A stretch of 64,000 bases of DNA from Phytophthora quininea (taxonomy: Eukaryota > Oomycota > Peronosporomycetes > Peronosporales > Peronosporaceae). The position numbers and the translations under genes are program-made. Position 1 is the first letter of the stretch, and each line of letters begins with the position of its first letter. The notes beneath the pieces were generated by a model, which was not told the DNA's origin, searched no databases, and worked only from the letters and a program-made list of their open reading frames with translations. The stretch covers positions 124,001 to 188,000 of the forward strand of contig JAAVTG010000152.1 in the NCBI GenBank assembly GCA_011947345.1, written 5' to 3'. Positions 10,028 to 22,700 of this stretch are shown piece after piece.

Positions 10028-11785
10028 TCACTCGCTGCGCCGGTCGTCGTGAGTCTTTGCCACCACCAGAACGTGCTTGGCGAGCTTCTCCTTGCGCTGC
10101 TGCAGCTGCAGGATCACGTCCTCCACCGTGTCCTTCACCACGTAGCGCTTCACCAGCACATCTCGGGTCTGCCCCAAGCGATGGACGCGGTCGATTGCCT
10201 GCTCTTCGACGTCAAGGTTCCACCGCGGATCCAAGAGAATAACCACCGACGCGCACGTGAGGTTGAGCCCTACGCCGCCTGCCTTCAGACTGATCACAAG
10301 AACCTCCATGTCCGGGTCCTTCGCAAACTTTGTCAACACCCGCTCGCGAGCTTCCTGGTTGAGCGCGCCGTTGAACATGCAGTGCGAAAAGCCATTGCGC
10401 TTCAGCAGCTGCGACACCATCTCGAGCATGGACGTCCACTGCGAAAACACAACCACCTTGCGCTTCTGGCCGGGCGACTCAGCATTGGCGTTCTCCAGCT
10501 TGATGGCCTTCGAATCGCGCAAAAGTTGTTGCAGCTTGGCGCTCTCGAAGCCGGTCCCATCGTCATTTACAGTAACGCTGTTCTCGCTGATGTGCTCTTC
10601 GGACGTCGGCTCTACTACTATGTTTGTGTCGCCGCCACTTGCAGTGTTTGAGGTAGATGGAGGCGGCAGTTTGAATACCTTGTTCATATCCACCACGGTG
10701 CGGCACACGGGGCAGCTGTTGTCCGGGTCGTTTGAAAGGCTCTCGCGCAGGCATGGCTCGCACAACAGATGCGCGCACGGTGTCAAGACTGCGTCTTGCG
10801 GTGGGTCCAAGCAGATAGGACACTCTTGCGAGTCTAGACCGTCCTCGACTTGAGCGATCACGCTTTGGATGTACAACTTGGTCAAACCTCCACCTGACGA
10901 GCTGGCTGCTTCCATTTCCCCAGCGCTGCTGCTGTCTTCTAGGAGCTGGGTCCGGTTGCTGGCCTGCATATCTTGCTGCAGGCGCGCAGCAATGCGCTGG
11001 TAGTAGGCCTCAGAAGTTTCGTTTTGCTGTGGCTGGAAACTGGATCGTACTGGCGGCGTTGTAGCTGTCTTCGTACTCGCATCGTCGGCTTTTGCTGCCT
11101 GTTCGAAATCCTTCCCAAGCGCCAGCAACGGGTGGTCACAAGCTTGACGGAGGCGCAGAAGCAGCGCGAAGATGGCCACATAACTCGACATGGCTGAGCC
11201 TCTCGCGACAAAACCATTGAACTCTGCCCGACTCTTGTCAAACACGGCCTGGTAGAAAGCACGCTCAACTGGAGAAAAGTCCAACTTCACAAGCTGGACG
11301 TGCTTCGGTGGCAGCTGGACAATCATATTCCCTTCCTTGTCCTTTGAGTGCTTCGTCCGACGAAGAAGCATCGGCGTCAGGATAACTTTCAGACGACCAA
11401 GTGCGTTCACATCATCGCCGTCTTCGTACGGTTTGGAGATCACTCGCTTCCACCACGCCACCCGAGACCATGGCTCGTACTGAAGAAAACTCAGAAGCGA
11501 AAACATATCGTCCAGCGAGTTTTGGATGGGTGTGCCAGTCAAGCACCACCTGTGAGCTGCCCGTATCGACGAGCACGCTTTAAAGTAACCTGTGGACCTG
11601 TTCTTGATGCTGTGGGCTTCGTCGAGAATGACGCGGGCCCACTCTGTCACCGCCAGTAGTCCATTCTTGTCATGCTCGGCTGAGAGCACGCCATAGGTGG
11701 TGAGTACTACATCACTGTTGGCGAAAGGTTCACTTGAGCCAGTGCTGGGTTCGCGTAGGGTGTTGCGTGCAAGGTGCCGTACCGT
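10028..11785 (-). pseudogene. RAD5/HLTF-like SNF2 ATPase with RING finger, 5'-truncated
   Basis: Family role: DNA-dependent translocase and ubiquitin ligase in post-replication repair or chromatin remodelling, nuclear. From 11689 to TAG the frame is open for 553 codons; a frame upstream to about 11785 adds DVVLTTYGVL (motif Ic). Counting from 11689: motif II ILDEAHSIKN at ~21-30, LTGTPIQN at ~50-57, a C3HC4 RING from C290 to C329 (CPICLDPP...CPVC), motif V GGVGLNLTCA at ~471-480, motif VI QAIDRVHRLGQTRD at ~497-510, and a normal C-terminus. Motifs I (GKT) and Ia are absent: upstream sequence becomes an Hsp70 pseudogene on the other strand by ~11890. Without the P-loop it cannot hydrolyse ATP as it stands. 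RING placement within the helicase core is diagnostic of the RAD5/HLTF/SHPRH group. Whether exons lie farther upstream cannot be excluded. Confidence 0.85.
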
Positions 11786-11889
11786 TCGACGCCTTCACTG
11801 TCGCGGCGTGTGCTGCCTTGGGTACTTGAGCGGCACGCAGTCGCTTGGGTCTGACCGCCGCGCTGGTATGAACACCGGTGCTCGCTGTC

Positions 11890-12660
11890 ACGGTGTCGAT
11901 CGTCCGGAAGCGATCGGGGCGACTCCAACGGCCTCAGACTCGTTCGTGCTGACGAGTGTAGAGGTGGAGACTCACGACGAAGGAGGTCTTCGAGTCGTAT
12001 GTCGTTGGCGTGCCCGTTTTGAGGATTTTTCAACGGCAAGGAGCGTGCAAGTCCATCAGCCTGGGCGAAGCTGTGGCATTCGGCGCCACCGTGTAGGCTG
12101 ACATCCTGAGCAGCAGTGATGGTTCGGAGAAGCTGCAGCCTGCAGGACCGTGGACGTGACACTATTGATCGCTCGGCCTGCAGACGGCCAGCAGTGGCTT
12201 GAGCACCTTGATCGTGCGTAACACGATGGTGCCGATCGAAGAACCTACGCCGACAACCAGCCCGGTGTGAGGATAATCTCGCTAGGTTTGGATAGCGCAG
12301 ATGACGGCGCCTTCATGAACTCCAGCACCAGACTGTGCGGCAGCGGAGACTTGCGCGTTGATCCAAGTGTTCGAAGGCGAGCGATCGATGACCCGCGACA
12401 ACAATTTGCTGGGCAAGTTCAACCTTGACGGCCTGCCGCCGATGCCCCGCAGTGTCCCGCAGATTGACGACACGTTTGATATCGACGCAAACGGCATCCT
12501 GAACGGGTCGACTGTGGGGAAGTCGACGGGCAAGGAATACACGAGCACTAAACGACAAGGACTAACGCTCGCAGGCCGAGAAGTGCAAGTCGGAGGACGT
12601 GATTAACAACCAATCCTCAGAGCGAAGCATGCACCACGCGGATACGATCGACAAGTAACG
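11890..12660 (+). pseudogene. Hsp70-family pseudogene fragment
   Basis: Successive plus-strand frames match the second half of cytosolic Hsp70/BiP in order: TSVEVET...RARFEDF (~11950-12030), GEAVAFGATV (~12068-12100), ADILSSSDGSEKLQ (~12103-12145), TYADNQPGV (~12245-12272), then [20 protein letters not shown] and [11 protein letters not shown] (12358-12505), STGKE, and AEKCKSEDV (~12575-12605). Stops, frameshifts, and a ~85-bp insertion between ADNQPGV and IQVFEGE make it non-functional. No ATPase-domain N-terminus is visible. Confidence 0.85.
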
Positions 12661-12739
12661 AGTAAGGAGATCAATTCATCAATTTGATAGATTAAATATA
12701 CCCGAGTACTTCATGCGCTTCAAAAAAATGTCGGCCTCG

Positions 12740-13000
12740 CAGAGAAACAATATCACTTCCCGTGCGAGCAGCAGTAGCCGCCCACCTTGGCACCCTTCGA
12801 GCAGCCGGGGAATTTGCTGACACGTTGACCGCCATGCGACCAAAGATCCCCTTCCGCGCGGCAATCTTGCAATTTTCAACAGAGCACCGGTTGCCACCTC
12901 CGTGCTTGATACACAGATTTCGGCTGACCGATCCCTTCGTGCAGCCCTCGATAGAAAACGCGCACCGCCACCGTGGACTATACAGAAGCCCCCAATCCTA
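12740..13000 (-). pseudogene. Cys/His-repeat (WRKY19-like) zinc-finger fragment
   Basis: The minus strand reads repeating units of the form EGCTKG...CIKHGGGNRC...ENCKIAA...GCSKGAKVGGYCCSHGK, with one frameshift near 12850. The C-x(n)-C-x(n)-C-x2-HGG pattern is typical of the large Cys/His-repeat family often annotated WRKY19-like in oomycetes. Only the last three units remain, followed by a stop. Confidence 0.6.
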
Positions 13001-13870
13001 GTGAACTTTGTGACAGCATCCTCGTGACGATGGCTACTACCTGATACTCCGTCACAAGTCGGATGAACATCTCATTCAACTGCTGTAGCAGGTAACATCT
13101 TGTAGCGGTAGCTAAAGCACTTTCAATTCATTCTCAAATTGGCCACCTAAGGATTCCCGAACTTACTCCGGTAGAGTTTGATACAGTCAAGCCTCACCCG
13201 CGCGTCTGCGGGTTGACACCCCGTACTCGTGTTAAACTTGGGCGTAGTGGCGATCAGCACCCGGGTTTCGCGATACTTTTTCACGGTCGGCGCGGCATTC
13301 GTCGTCGGTGGAGAGCTCGCCTTCTTCCCTAGCTCGTCCTGTGCTGTCGGTGGTGCCAATACCTCTCGTGGCATCACAGTGGGACCGAACCGCCGCTGAA
13401 AAACATATTCTCGACGCCCAGCAAATTATCGACGTCTCCGTCACCACCACAAGGGAGACCTTCATCGTCACCAAGGCTGTCACCGACGCTGATGTTATTC
13501 CTCTCCAGCACGTGACGAAGGTTGATCACTTTCAAGCGTTCCACTTGGAGCGCCAGCTCACTGATCCGCCGACCGCGCCTGCGGAACCACCTGACCCGAC
13601 GCCTTTCCGAATCCCTCGCGTGTCGGTTGTGGTTGAAGTTACGAGCGTATGGCCAATCAATGTTAAGGCAGACAGTTAATCAAAGCAGTTTTGAATTGCT
13701 ACAAGTGTCAAGAGTTGAAGGCAAAGCATTGTCGAGCTCCGCCAGGGACAAGCGTCTTCAGTTGAGTATGCATACACTTAATGAGTATCAGGTCGGATTT
13801 TGTATGGGTCGTGACCCGAGTCATTATCACGTTCAGGACCTAATCAAAATATGTTATCGACTTCAATCGT
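13001..13870 (+). CDS. Unrecognised ORFs, 13308-13679 the best
   Basis: A 123-codon plus ORF (13308-13679) contains a helix-like HILDAQQIIDVSVTTTRETF stretch and a Pro-rich end. An overlapping frame runs to 13872. No domain recognised. Position immediately 5' of the Crypton suggests possible TE origin. Confidence 0.25.
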
Positions 13871-13879
13871 GAACGGACG

Positions 13880-15727
13880 CCAAAGCCACAGCCACGATGG
13901 CCAAAAAGACCGGCATTTCGCTCGGGACGTATGCAATAGCAACAGCAGCAACAGTGACTCGCCATCCTGCAGACGATAGTGCTGTTCAAGTGCAAATAGA
14001 GGAGAGCGAGCGAGAAACGCTGAAACGAACGCTGGAGGAGCGTCCAGGAAGCACTAAAAGGAAGTACGAGTGATGCCAGAAAGAGTTTGTAGAGTGATGC
14101 AGCGCAAAAGCGTTTTGTGATGGAGCTACTGTCACCAAGGGCAAGTTACACCTTTTCCTGTCGGAGCAGGTGGTGGGGAGGGAGCCCAAGAAAAGAAGGG
14201 CACGATTGTGGGTGGATCGACAGTCTGTGGCTATGCTAATGCTGTTGTGGATTTGTACAATCAGCAGGTTGCGCTACGGGTAAACTTGAACGAGCACCCC
14301 GGTCAGCTCAAGTGAAGCAGCTGCTTCGAATTGTTCAAGCTCAAACAGCATAAACAAAGAAAAAATTATCAAGATCGAGGTGTTGGTTCCCTTCTAGACG
14401 GCTATCATTCTGAAATGCAGTTCCGACAAATTTGTGATGCCTTTTTGCAGCGTGGAGATCTTCGTGGACGTGCAGCGTTTCTGGTTTCTCACTATGGATT
14501 GTTGCGCGGTGAAAATGTGCGTGATTTAGAGTTGGCGGACATTTTTCGCAGCCGCTTGACAACGAAGGTTTTCAGCCCTGCATCGCTCTAGTTCTATTGA
14601 TTCAGCATGGAAAAACCAATACGTACGGGAAGCTACAGCATTGTGGATTCATGCGCAACAAGAATGTTCACTTGTGTCCAATCGGAGCTGTTCCATTTTA
14701 TCTCTTTGAGCGTTTTCATGTGGACTTGGAGCCGCTTCCATCGTTCAAGCCTTCAAGAGACTGGTACGACACCAAGTTTCTGCGTGGCAAGAACCGAACA
14801 AAATCAATTTCATACGAGACACACAAGAGCTGCTACGAAGCTGTTTTCACTCACCTGGGACTGACGTTCAATAAAAAAAAGCACATCAACAGACAACAAG
14901 GCGTTAGGCAACTTGAAAGTGCTGATGTTGATATCTCCCAAACCCGGCGACACGGGCGTTGGGGAATGGATACCGTCGAAGCCGTGTACTCAGCTCCATT
15001 AGCTCGCGAGGCTATTCGAGCGCTCTCTGGTCATCCTCTAAAAGCTCGTCTGTACTATCTGGATCACGCTATCATTGAACCTCCTGGTGATCTCCTGCTA
15101 GACATTTTCCCCGGTTTACAGGTCTGCAAAGAAAAACTATTATCAGGTGAATGGGAACGCAATTTAGCAGCACGTGGCTTCATCGAATTGCTCGAGTACT
15201 TACGTGTGGTGCTGATCCAAGATGCAGCCATTCTATTCGAGCGCCCCCCAGCTAAAGTTCGGCAGCATCAGATCTTCGGCGAGAGATTTCTGCAGTACCG
15301 CACAAAGCTCTTGTCTGCCGCTCAGGTAGCTCAGCACCCAGTTGAGGCCCAACTGCAGGTAGCAATGCCGCTCTTGGCTGAACAAATACGTACTCAACAC
15401 GCAGCAGTCCTGGATAAAGTCGAGTCCTCGCACACGGAAATAGTTAGCCAAGTCCAACAAATGCAAGGCCAGCTCACCTCGTTTCTGCATGGAGGCCTTG
15501 CCTTCCAATTGCAACCTGTTCAATTCAACACCAGTGGAAGCTGCGGTCAGCTATCAGAACGTGGTCAAACCGCCCGCGTTATTGTGGCAGACACTACCCA
15601 ACCAGCAACGTCTCCGTCGAGTTGTAGTAGTCCTCAGTATCGCATGAGCCGTAATGTATCTACTGTGCAGGGTTGTGGACTGAATGGCACGATGGCGTGG
15701 CAAACCAGCCTTCTATTGAATCACTAG
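13880..15727 (+). mobile_element. CryptonS-type element with tyrosine recombinase
   Basis: Cryptons move through a circular intermediate using a tyrosine recombinase. The N-terminal module is broken (VTKGKLHLFLSEQVVGR and VGGSTVCGYANAVVDLYNQQ, ~14100-14290). Then 14331-14591 encodes the first half of the catalytic domain, with arm I Arg in HYGLLRGENVRDLEL. After a one-base frameshift near 14555 the frame continues 14597-15727 for 376 codons with KTNTYGKLQHC (catalytic Lys region), HINRQQG (box II), RHGRWGMDTVEAVYSAP (His/Trp and nucleophile Tyr, codon ~14987) and a ~200-residue C-terminal extension. TGA at ~14315 and the frameshifts break it. No TIR or TSD is expected for Cryptons and none is seen. 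Confidence 0.8.
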
Positions 15728-16334
15728 AGCATTCCCTTGGCACAAAATGGCGCTCGTCAGCAAGTGAGTCAAAGTTTTTTCGAGACGCTTGTACGTCATA
15801 AAATACGTACGAGGTCTCGTGGTAGGCGGGCTCTCAGTTGAGTCAGCTATTGGCAAGGCTGATGGTGAGCGTGGCCATAGAAGTATCGACGCATTTTCAA
15901 AATGGCTGCGTAGTACAGATAGCAGCAGTTAGCTTTTGCTTCATTCTGAGGAAAACGTTGCATAGCCATACCTTGCCGTTAATCGGTCTTAGCACGCGCA
16001 GCCGACCTTGCTGCCCGACTTGTCGCCAACTCTCATTTTGCTCGAGCATCACTTGCTCGATCTCGCTGCACAGTTACACCGCTTCCCCCATCAGCGACCA
16101 TTCCAGCGTGGTGGTGACCATTCTCGCGGCAGAGGCTCATCGGAGCTCGCCACCCGTGCTGTTTGTTAGCGCAGCCTCCCTGCCATGTATCCGCCTTCGT
16201 CGCTGCATCGTCGACTGGTCGGTCTGCACGGACACACCTGAGCTCCTTGCCACAGACAACACCAACGCGCTTGGGGTGGAACTTCTACTGAAGCGTGCAG
16301 CCGAGAGCTGAACGACGAGACAGTCCTGCGAAAA
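15728..16334. other. Uncharacterised interval after the Crypton
   Basis: A plus frame at 15838-16311 is open but has no domain; composition is ordinary. Could be the Crypton 3' non-coding part. Confidence 0.3.
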
Positions 16335-16735
16335 TGACAGGAGTGCTTTGAAAGTGAAATTTTGGTTTTTACGCCAATAGGAAAGCAGGAATGCTTTGAT
16401 ATCCAGGTCGTGACGTTTTGCTTGGTATCCGCAGATAACTCGCGTCTTTGGCTTGGTATCTGCGTTTACCGGGTCAAAAGGTCATGACTCGGTCGCGACT
16501 TTTCCCGTTTTACTTAATTGTAGTGCTGTTAGTGGTAGATAACTGAGAGGGGGATTGGCACCGCTTGAGGTTTTCCCTCCTCAATCCCAAACGTTCTCCA
16601 TGGGCAACACTCGTGTCTTCTGCGTCCTTCTACTACCGCTCTTGAGCTGGTGCTCGCTCGGTTGTCTGCTGCGCGTGCGTCACTAACAAGCAAAGACCGT
16701 ATCAACGGATCAAAGTTAAATTTGGTAACCTTAGA
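16335..16735 (+). repeat. Probable 5' LTR/leader of the Gypsy element
   Basis: Non-coding sequence directly upstream of the gag start, opening with TGACAGGAGTGC and containing a CT/Pu-rich tract near 16545. Assigned from position only; no second LTR copy remains in the window to prove the boundaries. Confidence 0.35.
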
Positions 16736-16779
16736 CTACAGGTTCAAGCTCCGTGCAGAAGAGGCTCGCACGTGACAAG

Positions 16780-19700
16780 ATGGGAGACCGCGATCCAAGT
16801 GTGGAAGAGCTCGCGGAACTGGCAGCTGCGATGCAGCTGCCGGGGGTACGCTCATTCCTCCCGAGGGGCCACTGGAGCCGCGGTGACCTTTGGAACTGCA
16901 GTTGCAGATTTAAAACCCCTTCGATGAACCGGCCGACAAGACCATACCTACCGCCGGTACGGACGGCGGCAAGGGGGCAAAGACGTCGGAGCCAGAGCGC
17001 GTTGTTGCTGCTCCTGTGCTCCCTCAGCCACCTTGGTTTGCTGGTACGACCATGCAGAACTGACGTGAATATATCCATAAGTGCGATGCTTACCTGACGG
17101 CTGTCAACGCCCTGGAGACGAAGTGGACGGCGGCATTCGCACTGCCAGTGAGTGCTTGCGTCGAGTCAAAAGCAATGCGCATAATCGCGCGTTACGACTT
17201 GAATGCCCTGCCCAACATGGTGTCTGAGCAGCAGTGGTTGGACTATTTCAAGCAGCGATGGACCCATCCCACGTGGACTACCCGTCTGTGGATGAGGCGA
17301 TGAAGAGCCTCCAGATGCAGACCCGCTGGCAGGAGCCGGAAAGCCGGTTGTTGGGCCTCCAGGCCGACATGGAGACCATACTGGACCAGTTCAACATCAC
17401 GGAGGTTGCCTTCGAACATGAGCAACGTCATCTTGTGAAGTACTTGAGTGACACTCTGGCTCCAGCAAGTTTTAAGGCCGTGCAACCAAGCTGACGTTGC
17501 ACGAGAACAAGACCTACAAGAATGAAGTGGTGCCCTTCTGCGCGTAGGTGACACGCATGATGAAAGAGTTCATGTTTTGGGAGTTTGTGGCAGCTCAAGC
17601 CGCCGGAATTAGTGGACAGGCCAATCCAAACTTCAGCCGTAATGGCAATAACGGCCGGGGTGGTCGCGGTCGTGGGAATAAAGGTGGACGGGGTGGCAGG
17701 CGAAGTGGTGGCCGGGGTCATCCGGGTAAAGTGACGCCTCACTCATCGGCCTCAGCGTCGTCAAGAACCCCTGCTTCCTCATCAGTTTCGTTTATTACTT
17801 CATCAGATCGGCGCACGTGCCTGAAGTGCCATTGAGAGGTCATCAAGTCCGGGCGTGCCCGCAGTGCCAGCCAAGAGAGGCCGTGCAATTGCTACGCGCG
17901 ATGCGGTAGCAGCGCGAGGTCGCACGAACAACAAGCGTGCGGCGATTTGGTGTCATTCGCAGCGACGGCAATGATAACGGCTCGGTGGCCGCTTCTGTTG
18001 AAGCCGTGCCAGTCAAAGCTCTTCTGCTTGATTCCGGTGCTGATACGTCTCTGGTGGCTCGCGGTGTCCTGGAGGAGGTAATTAACGCAGGGATGCCCGT
18101 TGCGGAGACGCCAGTTCCCGGTTTCACGCTGCGCCCGGTCGGTGGACGTGAATTCAAGGTGAAGCGGGTCACGACGTTCAAGAAGGTTATGCTAACGACG
18201 TCGGCCGGGCCGCTGTTACTGAAAAACCTCACATATCAAAAAGGGGAGGACAACCTCGCTCTCGATCACACGTAGATCGGTCAATCATGAAGATCCTTGG
18301 GTATTCTACTGCTCGACTGCTAACCGAGGCCCGCGACGTTAAGCCAAAATGGGAGTTGGGCGGCTCACCGTCCGCCAAAGATCAATCAGGAACAGCACAG
18401 AACCCGCCCTCAGGTCTCGAGTGCGTGTATCGCCTCCAAGTGGCGGTCGAACTTGACGATGTTTGGATACATCCGACGATCTTGAGTGCCGTGAGGCTAG
18501 GACGGCCCTACCGACAATGCAGCCCACCACAATGGCCGAGGAAATCAGTTATTTGGAGAATATAATGGGCGTGGCGGCCCAGATGGGGCTGTCGCTTGAT
18601 GGCTGCACGAGACCGAGGGAAGTCTTGACTGGCCGCGTTGATTCATTTCGTTTGCAGTTCGGCCATGACTCGCCTGTGAAGGTTGCACCGATGCAAGTGC
18701 GGCTGAAGCCTGAAGCATCGCTCGCACGGACTCAACCACGGCGTTATTCCCCGAATGACCGTGCTTTTTCTCGAAGGCACATAACTACACCAACTGAGTT
18801 CGGGCGCATATACAGGAATCATCCGAGCCGGTGGGCTTCTGACACGATGCAATTCTACCATTTTGCGGCTGCCCCTGAATCTGACCGCTGATTGGTCAGA
18901 TTTTATCAACAGTGGGTGTGGGATTGCGGGTTCAACTTGAACTTGGGGAGTGACACGGGGGCGTCGCCATAGTAATCCAGAACACTTTGATCTGAACCAA
19001 GGCAACTGAGTGCGGATCCAGGTTAACTTATGTGTTTCCAGAACAGAAGTTTGGACCTGAGCCGAGTCATATTGTCGAGATATACGGATCTAAAGTTATC
19101 AATATCTGAATCAGACACCACAAGTGCTAACTGGGTCATGATACCTGGACCAGGTTACTTGGATCAGAGGTTACCTGAGAATGGTACTCTGACCCAAAGA
19201 TGGTTCCAGAGTCGCATAGTCGCGTCAAGTGGTCTCACATCACGCAAGTCACCTGGATCAGCTATTATCACAAGTTGTGTCTGGATCATACCACCTGGAT
19301 CAGGCACCTGGAATTATGAAGGTAAAACCCCAGGCTTCTACGGGAGTTTCACCCCACATCTTTCAAGATATCAGTCGAAGAGTCGCCAAACCAAGAGTCG
19401 CCTACTCAAATCCACTGCCGCAGAGGGTCGCGAGATCTAAAACCGCTGGTCGCAAGTCTTCATACAAATCAACACGTCAAATCAGCACACAAGGTAAATT
19501 TCCATAGTAGTTAGGTTAAACCATAAACAGAGTTCAATTTGCCGTCTAAAGCACAAGTGCCTGTTGATCCCCGTGGGTCTCAGGTGTCGACTATCGCGGA
19601 AAGCTTATCCCGTGAGGGCACGCTCGGCTAGGACTGGTGTCCGTGTGGGTTCCACCTAAATTAAGTCCAAATTAGTGGGCCGCTCGGCAAAACCAGGTCC

Positions 19701-22700
19701 CATCTATTCCATATCCCAGTTGGTCACCTGGAAGTGTGGGCGGGATGTTCCATTTCATGTTAATAAGGGTTCGTGGGGGCTATCTGTAGTCGCCCCTCCT
19801 GAATCTTCGCTTGCTTTGACTACCGCACACTGCGACTGCTATCTACTTTGAACTCGAAAGTCCTCCTGGTCCAAGTGTTTGTGTTTCAGGTCCAAAGGAT
19901 GTGGTGCGCGTTTCAACACGTCTGAGTACCTGAATATTGTCGTCAGGTGATCCAGGAAAACCTACTCAACAGCATCCGACGTTTCTGGTCCAGTTCCAGG
20001 GCCAAAGTTTAACAATATAGAACTTGTATATATATATATTGTGGTGTAATTAACCTTTTGTGGTGTTTTGACCTGGTTCTCGCTAGGAACAGCGTTCCGG
20101 GAAGTGAGTGTCAGAACCAGCCTCATAACTAACCTGTTCTGCCTGAGTCAGGTGGGTGGATACTCCAGATTAAACGGACCGTAAGGGGATTGTCACAAGG
20201 AGCAAACTCCACCCAGGATCAGATCACTGGTTCTGGGGTACTTCACGTGGGCCAAGGACCTCAGCCGGGAAGCTACCTGGATCAGGTCTCTGGGCGTCGT
20301 CCGAAGTGCACTGCGCCTATACACCCTGGGCGAGTTCGGTTCACCGCCGTCGACTCACTTCTGCGCCTAGGATCGTCCGGAAGAAGGATCAGGATATAGA
20401 CCCGACAGCTGACCCGTGGGTGGCCATCGATACCCGTGCTGTCAATGAGTGCACGGAGCCCAAGCCGTGGCCGATGCCTGTGATTGAGGTGGTGCTGGGA
20501 GAGCTGGAAGGCGCTAAAGTGATTTCGCGAAGGACTGGTTCCGTGGCTACTGGCAGTTGCCGCTGCACCCCGATTCGCAGGAGCTGTTCTCGTTTGTTAC
20601 ACACCGAGGAATCTACACACTTACGCGAGTCCCGATGGGAGCGACAGATGCGGTGGCGTACGGTCAAGGCATCTTCGAGGAAATTTCCGGAGATCTGCTC
20701 GGCGTGTGTATACTCGCCTGGATCGATGACATTTCGAAATTTGCGGAGGACGGGGAGAGCTTGCTGGAAGTGCTCGACTAAGTATTGGAGAGATGCGAGA
20801 AGTATGGCTTGAAATTGCATGCAAAGAAGTGTCAGGTCGTTGCAACGGAGGCGAACTGGTGCGGCAGGACCGTCTCGGCTGGCGGTGTGAAGCACTGTCC
20901 AGAGCGAACCCAAGACCTTGTGGGCATGCCGATGCCCCAGACGGCTGGAGAACTCCAACAATTGATGTGTGCAGTCAATTGGATGCGCCAGAGTATTCCA
21001 TAGTTTACTTGCATCAATACCAAGCTCTACGACGCATTGAAGCGCACTGCTCACATGACCGGGCTTAGGAAGGAGAACAGGCTCTCTAAAGTGCGGCTGG
21101 ATGAAATTGGATGGAGAGATGATGAAGGCGTGGCGTTGAGGACGTCCGTGCCGCACTCCTGAGAATGATTGCTTTGGTGCACCCGAAACTATTGGCAGGG
21201 ATTTGACGCAGCTGGAGATTGGCAAGCCGCAATTAACCTCGGAAGAGCAAGATCACAACCCCTTAGCGTATTTTAACGGAAAATTTACAGGGGCCTCGAG
21301 TCACTGGCCAGCGATATAAAAGGAGGCTTACGAGATCGTGGACGCCACCCGCCGGCTGGACTATTTGCTACTCCGTCTGCGCGGTTTCCATCTATTTACT
21401 GATCACTTAGTGTATATTTATGACCCCTACGTCGCCGTTGGAGCCATTGCCAGGTATCGAACAGATAAGCTCCAACGCTGGGAAATGTCGCTGATGGCAA
21501 TTCAATACGTGATTGAACACATCTCTGCTGAGACGAACAACTGGGGGGTCTGAGTCGCTGAGGGGCACGCTTAGCCGTCGTGGAATGTGTGCCGCCACTG
21601 AAGAAAGAAGAATTTGTTTGGCCCTCGCAAGACGAGATCAAGACCCTCCAGCAGGATTCCACCGGTACTGCCGAAGTTCGTGTCGGGGTCACCTGGAATT
21701 ACGGCCGCAACTCTTCGTCACTGATGACAACGTGATGTGGATCCCATTTGATGCAATGGACCTACAGCAGCGGCTATGTGTGGTTGCTCACGATGGTGCG
21801 AATGAGCATAGACGAATCGCGGCGACGGCGGAGACGCTCAATGCAGTTTTTTTGCGCACAAAGGCAGGGGATGTGGCCTCGTTTGTCCGTCAGTGTCTTC
21901 ATTGCATGATGACCACGGGTGGTCGTGTTTCCCGTCCACTCGGCGAAACGTTAAAAGCATCAAAGCCGAATGAACTGCTGCACTTCGACTTCCTGAGTAT
22001 GATTTTGGGCAACGGAGGTGTCAAGTATGTCCTCGTGCTAATGGACAGGATTAGCGAGTATATGGAATTAATCCCTTGCGCTAGACCGCGTCCGACCAAG
22101 TGTACCAAGGCCTCATCGATTGGTTTAAGCGTTTTGGTGTTGTCCGCATGTGGGGTTTTGATCAGGACGCTCAATTCCGGAACCATCTTGTTGAAAATCG
22201 ATAACGTGCGCTAGGCGCACAGCACCATTTCACCATGGCATACACGCCGTGGGCATCATCGAAGCCGTAAACCCCGAGCTCCTGAAGGGAGTCAAGGCGT
22301 TGATCAGCGAGAAGAGACTGCACGCAGGCGACTGTTCCGTTGTACTGCCAGTCATCGTCCAGGCTGCTCTCAACTTGATACTGTCCGACCGTCTAGGCCG
22401 CAAAACCCCGCTGACGTCGTCCACTGGTCTGCCGGGGGCATCACAACTGCGAAGCATCTTACATCCTGACGACTCGGCCGAGGCAACACTTATCTGGGTC
22501 GACAACGAGGCCCGTCGTCACCTCAATAGTGTGCGGGTTGCTCTCAACGGAAAGCACGAGGAGATGGTGGATGCAAGTGAAAAGCGACGATGTGCGGCGA
22601 GAGAGCGCCATGCAAGATGCCAAGGTGTCCGCTTCCACAAGGTTAACGAGGGTGACTTCGTGTTGGCGGCCAATACTACTGGACGCAGCTGAAATAAGCT

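Noticed and set aside
11697..12101. 134-codon plus ORF as a gene
   Set aside because: Its 3' half is the Hsp70 pseudogene and its 5' half is antisense to the SNF2 gene.
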